NCBI GenBank assembly: GCA_002733605.1
Contig: NVWK01000011.1
Span: 310,001-374,000 of the forward strand
From: Robiginitomaculum sp.
GTDB taxonomy: Bacteria; Pseudomonadota; Alphaproteobacteria; Caulobacterales; Maricaulaceae
Direction: 5' to 3'
DNA: 64,000 nt
Position numbers and translations under genes: made by a program. Shown here piece after piece: positions 43,409-51,498 of this stretch; within the stretch, counting starts at the first letter, position 1; the number at the start of each line of letters is the position of its first letter. Under the pieces are notes generated by a model that saw nothing but the letters and a program-made list of their open reading frames with translations, was not told the DNA's origin and searched no databases.

Positions 43409-44587
43409 ATGCAGGCAGGTGTCACGGGAATGAAAAAAGTTAGAATGGGCATGATCGGGGGCGGACATGGTGCCTTCATTGGGGAAATTCACCGCGCGGC
43501 CAGTGCGCTGGATGGCCAGATCGAATTGGTGTGTGGTGCGTTCAGTTCGAACGCCGAGCGGAGCCGGTTAAGCGGTCTGGATTTGGGCCTAAGCGAGAAC
43601 CGGATTTACGCGACCTATCAGGACATGTGCGTGCAAGAGGCTTTGTTGCCCGAGGATGAGCGCATGGAATTCGTCTGTATTGTCACGCCAAACCATTTGC
43701 ATTTTCCAGCCGCGAAGACGGTGTTGGAGAGCGGCTTTCATGTGATGCTTGATAAGCCTGCGACTTTGAATTTACCGGAGGCGCTGGAGCTTAAAAAAGT
43801 TGTCGAGGCGTCGGGAAAATTGCTGGGTCTGACCCATACCTACCTGGGCTATCCGATGGTGAAGCAGGCGCGGCATATGGTGCAGAGCGGCACGCTTGGT
43901 AAAATTCGCAAAGTGCTTGTGGAATATCCGCAGGGCTGGTTGTCGCAACCGGACGGAATTGAAGGTAATAAACAGGCTGAATGGCGCACCGATCCCAAGC
44001 GTTCGGGGCCGAGTGGCTGTATGGGGGATATCGGGACCCATGCCCATAATATGGCGGAATATGTATCGGGACAAATCATGACCCATGTGTGTGCCTATAT
44101 GGGAGCTTTGGAAGGGCGTGTGTTGGATGATGACGGGGCGGCCCTGTTTAAAATGGACGGCGGGGCAACCGGTGTTTTGACGGCCAGCCAGATTTGCACG
44201 GGCGAAGAGAACGCGATGAATATCAGAGTGTACGGCGAAAAGGGTGGTCTGGAATGGCACCAGCAAGAACCAAATTCCTTGCAGATAAAAATGCACAACG
44301 AACCGGTGCAGATCATGCGCGCAGGCGGGAATGTACCCTATCTTTGCGCGGCGGCGATTGCGGCGTGTCGGACACCGGCAGGACATCCCGAAGGGTTTAT
44401 CGAGGCGTTCGCCAATTTGTATAAAAACTTTGCCGATATGATCCGGCGCTATCCAGATGCTTTGACCGCTGAAGACGTGGTCAATGTGCCCGGTATTGAT
44501 GAAGGTATTCGCGGCATGGCATTTGTAGAAGCCATGGTCGAAAGTGGCCGGTCTGAGACCAAATGGTATCCGATTTTTTTGGCATAA
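43409..44587 (+). CDS. Gfo/Idh/MocA-family oxidoreductase
   Basis: ATG 43409 with AAGGA upstream is the best start (43379 and 43430 are alternatives); 392 residues. The N-terminal Rossmann fold reads RMGMIGGGHGAFIGEIHR, followed by CIVTPNHLHFPAA and the family motif LDKPATLN with the conserved Lys. The substrate domain has GCMGDIGTHAHNMAEYV, with the catalytic Asp/His. The enzyme oxidises or reduces a sugar or sugar acid with NAD(P). It is followed by a sugar isomerase-type gene, a common catabolic pairing. Confidence 0.93.
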   Translation: MQAGVTGMKKVRMGMIGGGHGAFIGEIHRAASALDGQIELVCGAFSSNAERSRLSGLDLGLSENRIYATYQDMCVQEALLPEDERMEFVCIVTPNHLHFPAAKTVLESGFHVMLDKPATLNLPEALELKKVVEASGKLLGLTHTYLGYPMVKQARHMVQSGTLGKIRKVLVEYPQGWLSQPDGIEGNKQAEWRTDPKRSGPSGCMGDIGTHAHNMAEYVSGQIMTHVCAYMGALEGRVLDDDGAALFKMDGGATGVLTASQICTGEENAMNIRVYGEKGGLEWHQQEPNSLQIKMHNEPVQIMRAGGNVPYLCAAAIAACRTPAGHPEGFIEAFANLYKNFADMIRRYPDALTAEDVVNVPGIDEGIRGMAFVEAMVESGRSETKWYPIFLA

Positions 44588-44596
44588 AAAATGTTA

Positions 44597-44619
44597 GCGT
44601 CACCAGTTATGTGTGACGC
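44597..44619. promoter_or_regulatory. Hairpin between the dehydrogenase and isomerase genes
   Basis: GCGTCAC (44597-44603) and GTGACGC (44613-44619) form a perfect 7-bp stem. It may be an attenuator or an mRNA processing site that sets gene dosage within the operon. Confidence 0.4.
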
Positions 44620-44657
44620 CAATAAAACTAAAGTGGAAAATAAGAAGGAGGTTTCTC

Positions 44658-45716
44658 TTGAAGCAGATTAAAGGACCAGCGTTGTTTCTGGCGCAATTTC
44701 TTTCGGATACGGCGCCGTTTGATACGTTTGAGAACATCATAAAATGGGCCGCCTCTATTGGCTATAAAGGTGTGCAGGTGCCGACGGATAACCCCGCTAT
44801 TTTCGATCTGGAAAAAGCGGCCCATGATCAGGGTTATTGCGACGCGATCATGAAAACCTGCGCAGATGCAGGTGTGGAAATCACTGAGCTTTCGACCCAT
44901 TTGCAAGGCCAGTTGGTGGTGAGCCATCCCTGTTATGATGAGATGTTTGATATTTTTGCACCGGAGAAATATCACGGCGACGCAACGGCACGGGCCGAGT
45001 GGGCGACAAACCAATTGATGTTGGCTGCCAAAGCCAGCAAGCGTTTGGGATTGACGGCCCATGTGACATTTTCGGGCGCACTATTATGGCATACAATGTA
45101 CCCATGGCCGCAACGGCCTGCGGGCATGGTCGAGGCCGGGTTTGCGGAATTGGCGCGACGCTGGTTGCCTATTCTGGATGCGTTTGAAGCGGCGGGTGTG
45201 GACGTGTGTTATGAATTGCATCCGGGCGAAGATTTGCACGACGGGGTGACGTTTGACCGGTTCCTTGAGGCGGTGGATCATCATCCGCGTGCCAATATTT
45301 TATATGATCCAAGTCATTTCTTGTTACAGCAATTGGACTATCTAGCGTTCATCGATATCTATCATGAGCGCATTAAAATGTTCCACGTCAAGGATGCGGA
45401 ATTTCATCCCAACGGGCGTTGTGGCGTTTACGGGGGCTATCAAAGCTGGATTGATCGTCCGGGACGTTTTCGTTCACTCGGGGACGGGCAAGTGGATTTC
45501 AAAGGCATTTTCTCGAAATTCACCCAGTATGATTTCGATGGCTGGGCTGTGGTCGAGTGGGAATGCTGCATGAAACATCCCGAAGACGGGGCGGCAGAAG
45601 GCGCGCAATTTGTCAATGATCACATTATCCGGCCGACATTGTTCGCGTTCGATGATTTTGTTGGTGGTGGCGCCGATGATGCCAAGAATCGCAGAATTTT
45701 GGGGCTACCTGATTAG
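44658..45716 (+). CDS. Sugar phosphate isomerase/epimerase-like TIM-barrel protein
   Basis: The start is TTG 44658, 7 nt after GAAGGAGG; 352 residues. The TIM barrel of the xylose-isomerase/IolE class shows ITELSTHLQGQLV, DVCYELHPGEDLHDG, NILYDPSHFLLQ, KMFHVKDAEFHPNG and the closing VVEWECCMKHPEDGAAEG. Metal-binding Glu, Asp and His positions are in place. It is cytosolic, unlike the exported homologue at 31187. It probably acts on the product of the Gfo/Idh/MocA enzyme. Confidence 0.9.
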   Translation: MKQIKGPALFLAQFLSDTAPFDTFENIIKWAASIGYKGVQVPTDNPAIFDLEKAAHDQGYCDAIMKTCADAGVEITELSTHLQGQLVVSHPCYDEMFDIFAPEKYHGDATARAEWATNQLMLAAKASKRLGLTAHVTFSGALLWHTMYPWPQRPAGMVEAGFAELARRWLPILDAFEAAGVDVCYELHPGEDLHDGVTFDRFLEAVDHHPRANILYDPSHFLLQQLDYLAFIDIYHERIKMFHVKDAEFHPNGRCGVYGGYQSWIDRPGRFRSLGDGQVDFKGIFSKFTQYDFDGWAVVEWECCMKHPEDGAAEGAQFVNDHIIRPTLFAFDDFVGGGADDAKNRRILGLPD

Positions 45717-45764
45717 ACGGCTGACGAAACAATAACATAAAACATACATAAAAAGGGGAAGACA

Positions 45765-47090
45765 ATGGAAACGAAAGCACCGGAAATTAATAGGAATAAA
45801 CTGTTTTGGATCGGAGTGATTGCTCTGTTCACGGCGGGCATGAATGCGTCTTTGCGGGGCGCGGTGGCGCGCGACATTAAAACCGAATATCTGGACGGAA
45901 TTGATCTGGTCAATTCGGGGGCGATGATTGCGCAGTCTCTGGCGGCAGCCTTTTTAGGCTTTGCATTGACATTGTTTTTCGCCAGCCCATTTTTGAACGC
46001 GGTCGGTATGAAACGCATGCTTGCGGTGGCTGCGCTTTGTTTTGTTGGCGGGTGTTTGTGTGTTGTCTTGTCGGGAACAATTGCGACGGGTGCTTCGGTG
46101 TCTACGCTCATTTGGGCCGGGATGTTTCTAACGGGTGTGGCGTGGGGGTGTACGGAAGCCACGATTAACCCGATGACGACGACCCTTTATCCGGATGAAA
46201 AAACCCACCGTTTAAACGTGCTCCATGCATGGTGGCCGGCAGGGATTATTGTTGGTGGCCTGATTGGTTATTTCATGGGCAGTTTGAATATCTCGTGGAA
46301 AGTGGCGCTTGGTATGGGCATGGTGCCGGCCTTTGTTTTCGCATTTATGTTGATTGGGACGAAATTTCCACAAACGGAACGGGCGGCCGCAGGGATTAGT
46401 TTTGGCGATATGCTTAAAGAAGTTATTCGTCGCCCAAGCTTTTTAATCTGGTTTGTTGCCATGTTTATGACGGCGGCGTCTGAACTGGCGCCGGGGCAAT
46501 GGGTGGATTTGGCCCTGAGTAATATTGTCGGGTTCCGTGGCATTTTGATTTTGGTGTATGTCAGTGCATTGATGTTTGTCATGCGCCATTTCGCCGGTGT
46601 GCTTGTGCATAGATTGTCCAATCCGGGCTTGATGATGTTCTCGTCTGCGTTGGCGGCGTGTGGTTTGTATCTTCTCAGCACGGCACATTCTCCTGCTAGC
46701 GCCTTTATTGCGGCTACGGTTTGGGGCATTGGCGTGTGTTATATGTGGCCAACCATGTTGGCGTCTGTGGCTGAACGGTACCCGCGTGGCGGGTCATGGA
46801 TGATTGGCCTGTTGGGGTCAGCCGGCGCGATGTCGATTTATTTCGTTTTGCCAAAGCTTGGTACGATTTACGACAAGGCGCAATTGCAGGCGGCGGGCAG
46901 TGCCGAGGCACTTGAGCGCCTGACAGCCGAAGCCGTAACAAACCCGGAAGTGATGGAGCCGATTATGGCGGCGGCGGCGACCCAGTCGTTCCGCTCTATC
47001 GCGGTTATTCCGGCGCTGTTGGTGTTTATTTTTGCAGGGCTTTGGTTTTATGAAAGCAAGGTTGCAAAAGCCAAGCCAACCAAAACATAA
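45765..47090 (+). CDS. MFS transporter, sugar or uronate type
   Basis: The 441-residue protein has 12 hydrophobic helices and an early FTAGMNASLRGAVARDIKTEYLD-like segment of the FucP/NanT-like MFS group. A ribosome binding site (AAAGGGG) precedes the ATG. It is flanked by sugar isomerase and GH67 genes and is probably the inner-membrane importer of the glucuronate-type product. Confidence 0.9.
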   Translation: METKAPEINRNKLFWIGVIALFTAGMNASLRGAVARDIKTEYLDGIDLVNSGAMIAQSLAAAFLGFALTLFFASPFLNAVGMKRMLAVAALCFVGGCLCVVLSGTIATGASVSTLIWAGMFLTGVAWGCTEATINPMTTTLYPDEKTHRLNVLHAWWPAGIIVGGLIGYFMGSLNISWKVALGMGMVPAFVFAFMLIGTKFPQTERAAAGISFGDMLKEVIRRPSFLIWFVAMFMTAASELAPGQWVDLALSNIVGFRGILILVYVSALMFVMRHFAGVLVHRLSNPGLMMFSSALAACGLYLLSTAHSPASAFIAATVWGIGVCYMWPTMLASVAERYPRGGSWMIGLLGSAGAMSIYFVLPKLGTIYDKAQLQAAGSAEALERLTAEAVTNPEVMEPIMAAAATQSFRSIAVIPALLVFIFAGLWFYESKVAKAKPTKT

Positions 47091-47138
47091 GAAGAGACAT
47101 AGAGTAGAATTCCAAATCTATATTAGGTGGAGAGACAT

Positions 47139-49313
47139 ATGCGGGTAACGATGATTTTACGGGCGTGGCTCGTGTTGGTTTTTGTGGGGAGTTTGCAAAT
47201 AGCTTCTGTGCAAAGTGCATGGGCCGAGGACGGTTATGCGCTTTGGCTGCGGGCTACACCGGTACAAGATGCTGGCCTGAGGCGCGCCTATGTTAAGAAC
47301 ATTAAGGCGATTGTGGTTGAAGGTAATTCTCCGACCCTCTTAGCGGCGCAAAAAGAACTCAGCGATGGCTTGGCAGGCATGTTGGGCCGCGACATTCCTC
47401 TTGTGCAGGACTTGCGCCGTAACGGCAATCTGTTGTTGGGGACGCCGGGTGCTTCCGAGGATATTGCTGGTCTTGATTTGCCTTTCGAAAGTTTGGGAGA
47501 TGAAGGCTATATTATTCGCGCCCTTAAAGTGCGCAACAAACGCACAATTGTCATTACCGGCAATACGGACACGGCGGTGCTCTATGGTAGCTTTGCGCTG
47601 TTGCGTCATATGCAAACCCGCACATCGCTCACAGATATTGATATTGTTTCTGTGCCAAAAATCCAGAACCGGATTTTAAACCATTGGGACAATATGAACC
47701 AAACCGTTGAGCGCGGGTATGCGGGCGAGTCTATCTGGGACTGGCATAAATTACCCGAGTATAAAAATGCCCGTTATACAATGTATGCGCGTGCGACGGC
47801 CTCTCTTGGTCTGAACGGGACATTGTTGAACAATGTCAATGCCAATGCGGCCATATTAACGCCTGTGTATCTGGAGAAGGTTGCGGCCTTGGCCGAAGTG
47901 TTTAGGCCTTACGGGATCAAGGTTTATTTTTCAGCCAGATTCAGCGCCCCTATTGAAATTGGTGGTCTGGACACGGCTGATCCATTGTCTGCGGATGTGC
48001 AGAAATGGTGGGCTGGTAAAGTTGCCGAGATTTATAAAGCCATTCCCGATTTTGGCGGGTTTGTGGTCAAGGCCAATTCCGAAGGTCAACCGGGGCCACA
48101 GGATTATGGACGTACCCATAAGGACGGCGCCAATATGATGGCGCAGGCTTTGAAGCCACATGGCGGCATTGTGATGTGGCGGGCGTTTGTCTATGACGCG
48201 GATAATAATGAAGACCGTGTCAAACAGGCCTATACGGAGTTTCAGCCCTATGATGGATTGCTTGCGGATAATGTGAGCGTGCAGGCTAAAAATGGCCCGC
48301 TTGATTTCCAGCCTCGCGAGCCGATCCATCCTTTGTTCGGTGCGCTTCCAAAAACCAATATGACTTTGGAATTGCAAATGACCAAAGAGTATCTCGGGTT
48401 TGATACCCATCTGGCTTATCTTGGGCCAATGTATGAGGAGGTTTTGAAAACCGATACATTTGCCAAGGGTGAAGGCTCGAGCGTTGCGAAGGTGATTGAC
48501 GGTTCGCTGTTCTCGCCAAAACTGACCAGCATTGCCGGTGTGTTAAACATTGGCAGTGACCGTAATTGGTCCGGCTCGACGTTTAATCAGGCCAATTGGT
48601 ATGTGTTTGGTCGTATGGCGTGGGACCCGTATTTGGGAGCCGAGGATATGGCCACCGAATGGACACGCCAAACCCTGACCAATGACGATAAGGCCGTGAA
48701 AGCCATCGTCAAAATTATGATGATGTCGCGCGAAGCTGTGGTGGATTATATGACACCGCTTGGGCTGGCACATCAAATGGATACGGGCCATCATCATGGG
48801 CCGGGGCCATGGGTGGATAATCTCGGGCGGGACGATTGGAACCCGACCTATTATCACCGCGCCGACGAGGTGGGCATCGGGTTTGACCGCACAGCAAGTG
48901 GCAGTAATGCGGCCTCGCTTTATCATGAACCGTTGGCCAGCCAGTACGCGAATATTGAAACTGTGCCAGAGAATATGTTGCTGTGGTTCCATCATGTGCC
49001 GTGGGATTATAAAATGAAATCCGGCGAGACCTTATGGGATACATTGGTGCGTGAATACACACATGGTGTCAGCGAGATTACCGAGATGCGGGCGATTTGG
49101 GCTAAGCAGGAAGCCTATATTGACGCGGAACGGTTTGCGGAGGTTTCTGCATTATTGTTGAAGCAGGAAAGAGAAGCCCAGTGGTGGCGCGATGCCAGCA
49201 TTGCGTATTTCCAGACGATTTCAAAACGGCCTCTGCCTGCGGATGTGACACCGCCGCCTTTGTCGCTTGAAGAGTATAAGAAAATTAACTGGCCGCATCT
49301 TATAGGGTATTAA
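47139..49313 (+). CDS. GH67 alpha-glucuronidase, secreted
   Basis: ATG 47139 has GGAGAG upstream and gives a signal peptide (VQSAWA-EDG); 724 residues, the usual length. The GH67 barrel has the acid Glu315 in KANSEGQPGPQDYG. The inverting pair is Asp389 in NGPLDFQPREP and Glu417 in LQMTKEYLG. The 28-residue spacing of the pair is that of characterised GH67 enzymes as I recall them. The C-terminal part has HHHGPGPWVDN and YYHRADEVGIGFDR. It releases (4-O-methyl)glucuronic acid from glucuronoxylan oligomers, probably in the periplasm. Confidence 0.95.
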   Translation: MRVTMILRAWLVLVFVGSLQIASVQSAWAEDGYALWLRATPVQDAGLRRAYVKNIKAIVVEGNSPTLLAAQKELSDGLAGMLGRDIPLVQDLRRNGNLLLGTPGASEDIAGLDLPFESLGDEGYIIRALKVRNKRTIVITGNTDTAVLYGSFALLRHMQTRTSLTDIDIVSVPKIQNRILNHWDNMNQTVERGYAGESIWDWHKLPEYKNARYTMYARATASLGLNGTLLNNVNANAAILTPVYLEKVAALAEVFRPYGIKVYFSARFSAPIEIGGLDTADPLSADVQKWWAGKVAEIYKAIPDFGGFVVKANSEGQPGPQDYGRTHKDGANMMAQALKPHGGIVMWRAFVYDADNNEDRVKQAYTEFQPYDGLLADNVSVQAKNGPLDFQPREPIHPLFGALPKTNMTLELQMTKEYLGFDTHLAYLGPMYEEVLKTDTFAKGEGSSVAKVIDGSLFSPKLTSIAGVLNIGSDRNWSGSTFNQANWYVFGRMAWDPYLGAEDMATEWTRQTLTNDDKAVKAIVKIMMMSREAVVDYMTPLGLAHQMDTGHHHGPGPWVDNLGRDDWNPTYYHRADEVGIGFDRTASGSNAASLYHEPLASQYANIETVPENMLLWFHHVPWDYKMKSGETLWDTLVREYTHGVSEITEMRAIWAKQEAYIDAERFAEVSALLLKQEREAQWWRDASIAYFQTISKRPLPADVTPPPLSLEEYKKINWPHLIGY

Positions 49314-49343
49314 CCCGAACCGTGTTTGTGGAAATCTTTGTTT

Positions 49344-49367
49344 TGGGCGTACAGGTGTGTGCGCCCA
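49344..49367 (+). terminator. Possible terminator after the GH67 gene
   Basis: TGGGCG (49344-49349) and CGCCCA (49362-49367) form a 6-bp stem 31 nt after the stop. The T-rich stretch downstream is interrupted, so the call is weak. Confidence 0.4.
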
Positions 49368-49507
49368 TTGCTGTGTTTTCATTGCCCCGTTTGCATAACT
49401 TTATTGTCATAAAACGGCTCCAGAGTTGACATTAGAGGCCAGAGCAGGAATTTTTTGGCGAATTAACAACCTCGAATAATTATAATGGTAAATAACAACT
49501 GAAATGC

Positions 49508-49617
49508 TTGCTTTCTGAACCGGTTTTCAGTATGGCCTAATGGCGCGCGCTGATAGGCTGGCAGCGAGATTCCAGTCCGTGGGGCGATTGGGGTTGGCCA
49601 GCCTGTCAGCTTTTTTT
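49508..49617 (+). ncRNA. Candidate small RNA with promoter and rod-like hairpin
   Basis: TTGCTT (49508-49513), 17 nt and TATGGC (49531-49536) resemble a promoter. From about 49545, GCTGATAGGCTGGC (49549-49562) pairs with GCCAGCCTGTCAGC (49597-49610), and CCAGTC (49572) with GATTGG (49586), giving a rod. Seven T follow directly. This would be a transcript of about 70 nt that ends at its own terminator. Confidence 0.5.
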
Positions 49618-49839
49618 ATGGGCGCATCCCGCGTCAATCAGAGTTTGAAATTTTCGGATATATGGGCTAGAATTCCCCTTGTGTATTTGATGGGAATATC
49701 CAGTTTTCCCTTGTTGTTTTCTTGCTCTCCGGCGAAATGAAATGCGCGATCAGTAAGAATTATTTGGCAGACATGTGATGAAAGTCACAGTTTGGTCGGG
49801 CCGATTTTGTTAAACAGTTTTGGGGCGTGAAGCTTATGA

Positions 49840-49892
49840 CCTTGGTGTACGGCCCGGTTGGAAAATCGGGTTTTATCCCTAGTGCACCAAGG
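49840..49892 (+). promoter_or_regulatory. Structured element upstream of the M20 peptidase gene
   Basis: CCTTGGTGTAC (49840-49850) pairs with GTGCACCAAGG (49882-49892) with one G-U pair, and CCCG pairs with CGGG inside it. It lies about 100 nt before the start codon and could be an untranslated leader structure. Confidence 0.4.
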
Positions 49893-49988
49893 CATGGCAT
49901 TTCAATTTTTTCTGTTGAGTTTTGTAGTTAGGTTTTGGCCTAGACGCGGGATGTTTTTCAGCTACCATTCCTTTTTGGGAATATTTTT

Positions 49989-51125
49989 ATGCTGAATGTA
50001 ATTGAATATACGCGCGCACTTCTTGCTTTTAATACGACCAACCCACCCGGCGATGAACAAGCGTGCGGGGAGTTTGTCGCGCAGACACTTTCCGGTTTGG
50101 GGTTTGATGTGCGTGTGTACGGGTTTGGGGAAAACCGTCTCAATATTGTGGCTAAATATTCCGGTGCGAATGCTGGGCTTGACCCGTTAGTGCTGACAGG
50201 ACATTTGGATACGGTGCCGCTCGGGGAGGCCGCGTGGACACAAGACCCGTTCAAGGGCGAGATTGTTGACGGCAAGCTTTATGGGCGCGGGTCGTCGGAT
50301 ATGAAAAGCGGTGTGGCGGCGATGATTGTGGCCGCGGCTGAAATGATCGGGGGCGCTGGACAGTTGGAACGCGGCCTTGTTCTTATCTTTACGGGCGGGG
50401 AGGAAACGGGCTGTACGGGTGCTATTCATTTAATGGAGGAGGCACATGCAGAGCTGGGGACAGCCAGCGCAATGATCGTCGGGGAGCCAACAGAGAACCA
50501 GGTTTGTATGGCCCATAAAGGGGCTTTGTATTTACGGGCCAGCGCAGGCGGGGTCACGGCACACTCGTCTACGCCAGAGCTGGGGGACAATGCGATTTAT
50601 AAAGCGGCACGGGCGATCAGCAGCATTGAGAATTATGGATTTAACGAACGTCCCCATCCGCTGCTTGGCAGCCCCAGTATTAATGTGGGTATGATGTCGG
50701 GCGGTATGAATATTAATTCTGTTCCTGATCGTGCTGAATTTACCATTGATATTCGGACGAATGCGGGCAAACCCCACGTGGATGTTCTGGAGGATTTGCA
50801 GACATATCTTGGCGACGCTATTACACTGGAAACCCTGACAGATATGCCAGCCGTGTCTACGGCACGTGATGACCCGTTTGCGAAAATGGTTGTCGGTATA
50901 TGTGCAGATGTGTTGCAGGGCGATTTTAAAGCCATGGACAAAGGCTTGCCGTTCTTTACCGATGCATCCGCTTTCCACCCACATTTCAAATGCCCGACCC
51001 TCATTCTTGGCCCGGGCGAATTATCAACCATGCACCAAACCGATGAATACTGCCTTGTTGCGCGGATTGAGCAAGCGGTGGAAATTTACGCCAATATTAT
51101 ACGGGTCTGGTGCAAGGGCGCATAA
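49989..51125 (+). CDS. M20-family metallopeptidase (ArgE/DapE/CPG2-like)
   Basis: The 378-residue protein has the two-zinc peptidase motifs: LTGHLDTVP (His, Asp), GRGSSDMKSGVAAM (Asp), FTGGEETGCTGA (catalytic and metal Glu) and a dimer domain from about 175-285 with AHSSTPELGDNAI. No signal peptide, so it is cytosolic. It removes an acyl or carboxylate group from an amino acid or small peptide. The neighbourhood does not settle which. Convergent with the cupin gene. Confidence 0.93.
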   Translation: MLNVIEYTRALLAFNTTNPPGDEQACGEFVAQTLSGLGFDVRVYGFGENRLNIVAKYSGANAGLDPLVLTGHLDTVPLGEAAWTQDPFKGEIVDGKLYGRGSSDMKSGVAAMIVAAAEMIGGAGQLERGLVLIFTGGEETGCTGAIHLMEEAHAELGTASAMIVGEPTENQVCMAHKGALYLRASAGGVTAHSSTPELGDNAIYKAARAISSIENYGFNERPHPLLGSPSINVGMMSGGMNINSVPDRAEFTIDIRTNAGKPHVDVLEDLQTYLGDAITLETLTDMPAVSTARDDPFAKMVVGICADVLQGDFKAMDKGLPFFTDASAFHPHFKCPTLILGPGELSTMHQTDEYCLVARIEQAVEIYANIIRVWCKGA

Positions 51126-51144
51126 TTTCTTGCCTTATGAACCC

Positions 51145-51483
51145 TTATAAATTGGGCTTTCCACCTGCTTTGGTCGAGGTGATGTTCAGGCCGACAACCA
51201 GAAATTTGACCTCATCGTCGGCGACGGGGCGATGCTCAACCCCGCGCGGAACGGTGAAAATATCGCCGACACCAAGCTCGATATTGCGGTCACGCATTTC
51301 GATGCGCATCCGACCTTCATAGATGATAAAGAGCTCGTCCTGGTTCTCATGCTTGTGCCAATGGGTCGCGCCCAGACCTTTGGCAACTTTAAACAGATTG
51401 CCATTGGCTTCGGCGAGCGTTTTTTGTGACCAATGCTCGGACAGGGCGTCTAACGCGTCTGGAATATTGGCTTTAGGGGTCAT
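51145..51483 (-). CDS. Small single-domain cupin protein
   Basis: The 112-residue protein has both cupin motifs: THWHKHENQDELFIIYEGRMRI, then GDIFTVPRGVEHRPVADDEV. The two His, the Glu and the late His form the usual metal site. It is the second gene after the M49-like lipoprotein on the minus strand (15 nt apart). It may be a sugar or small-acid isomerase or binding protein; function is not determined. Confidence 0.88.
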   Translation of the reverse strand: MTPKANIPDALDALSEHWSQKTLAEANGNLFKVAKGLGATHWHKHENQDELFIIYEGRMRIEMRDRNIELGVGDIFTVPRGVEHRPVADDEVKFLVVGLNITSTKAGGKPNL

Positions 51484-51498
51484 ATTGGTAATCTGCGG

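Larger units (their letters stand above)
49317..49988. other. 670-bp gene-free stretch with two large hairpin structures
   Basis: The region contains the GH67 terminator candidate, a self-contained promoter and terminator hairpin unit (49508-49617) and a second structured element (49840-49892) before the M20 peptidase. No protein gene is convincing. Confidence 0.6.

Noticed and set aside
49540..49740. Possible 66-codon gene in the 670-bp gap
   Set aside because: It overlaps the rod-like hairpin and T-run and has no ribosome binding site.
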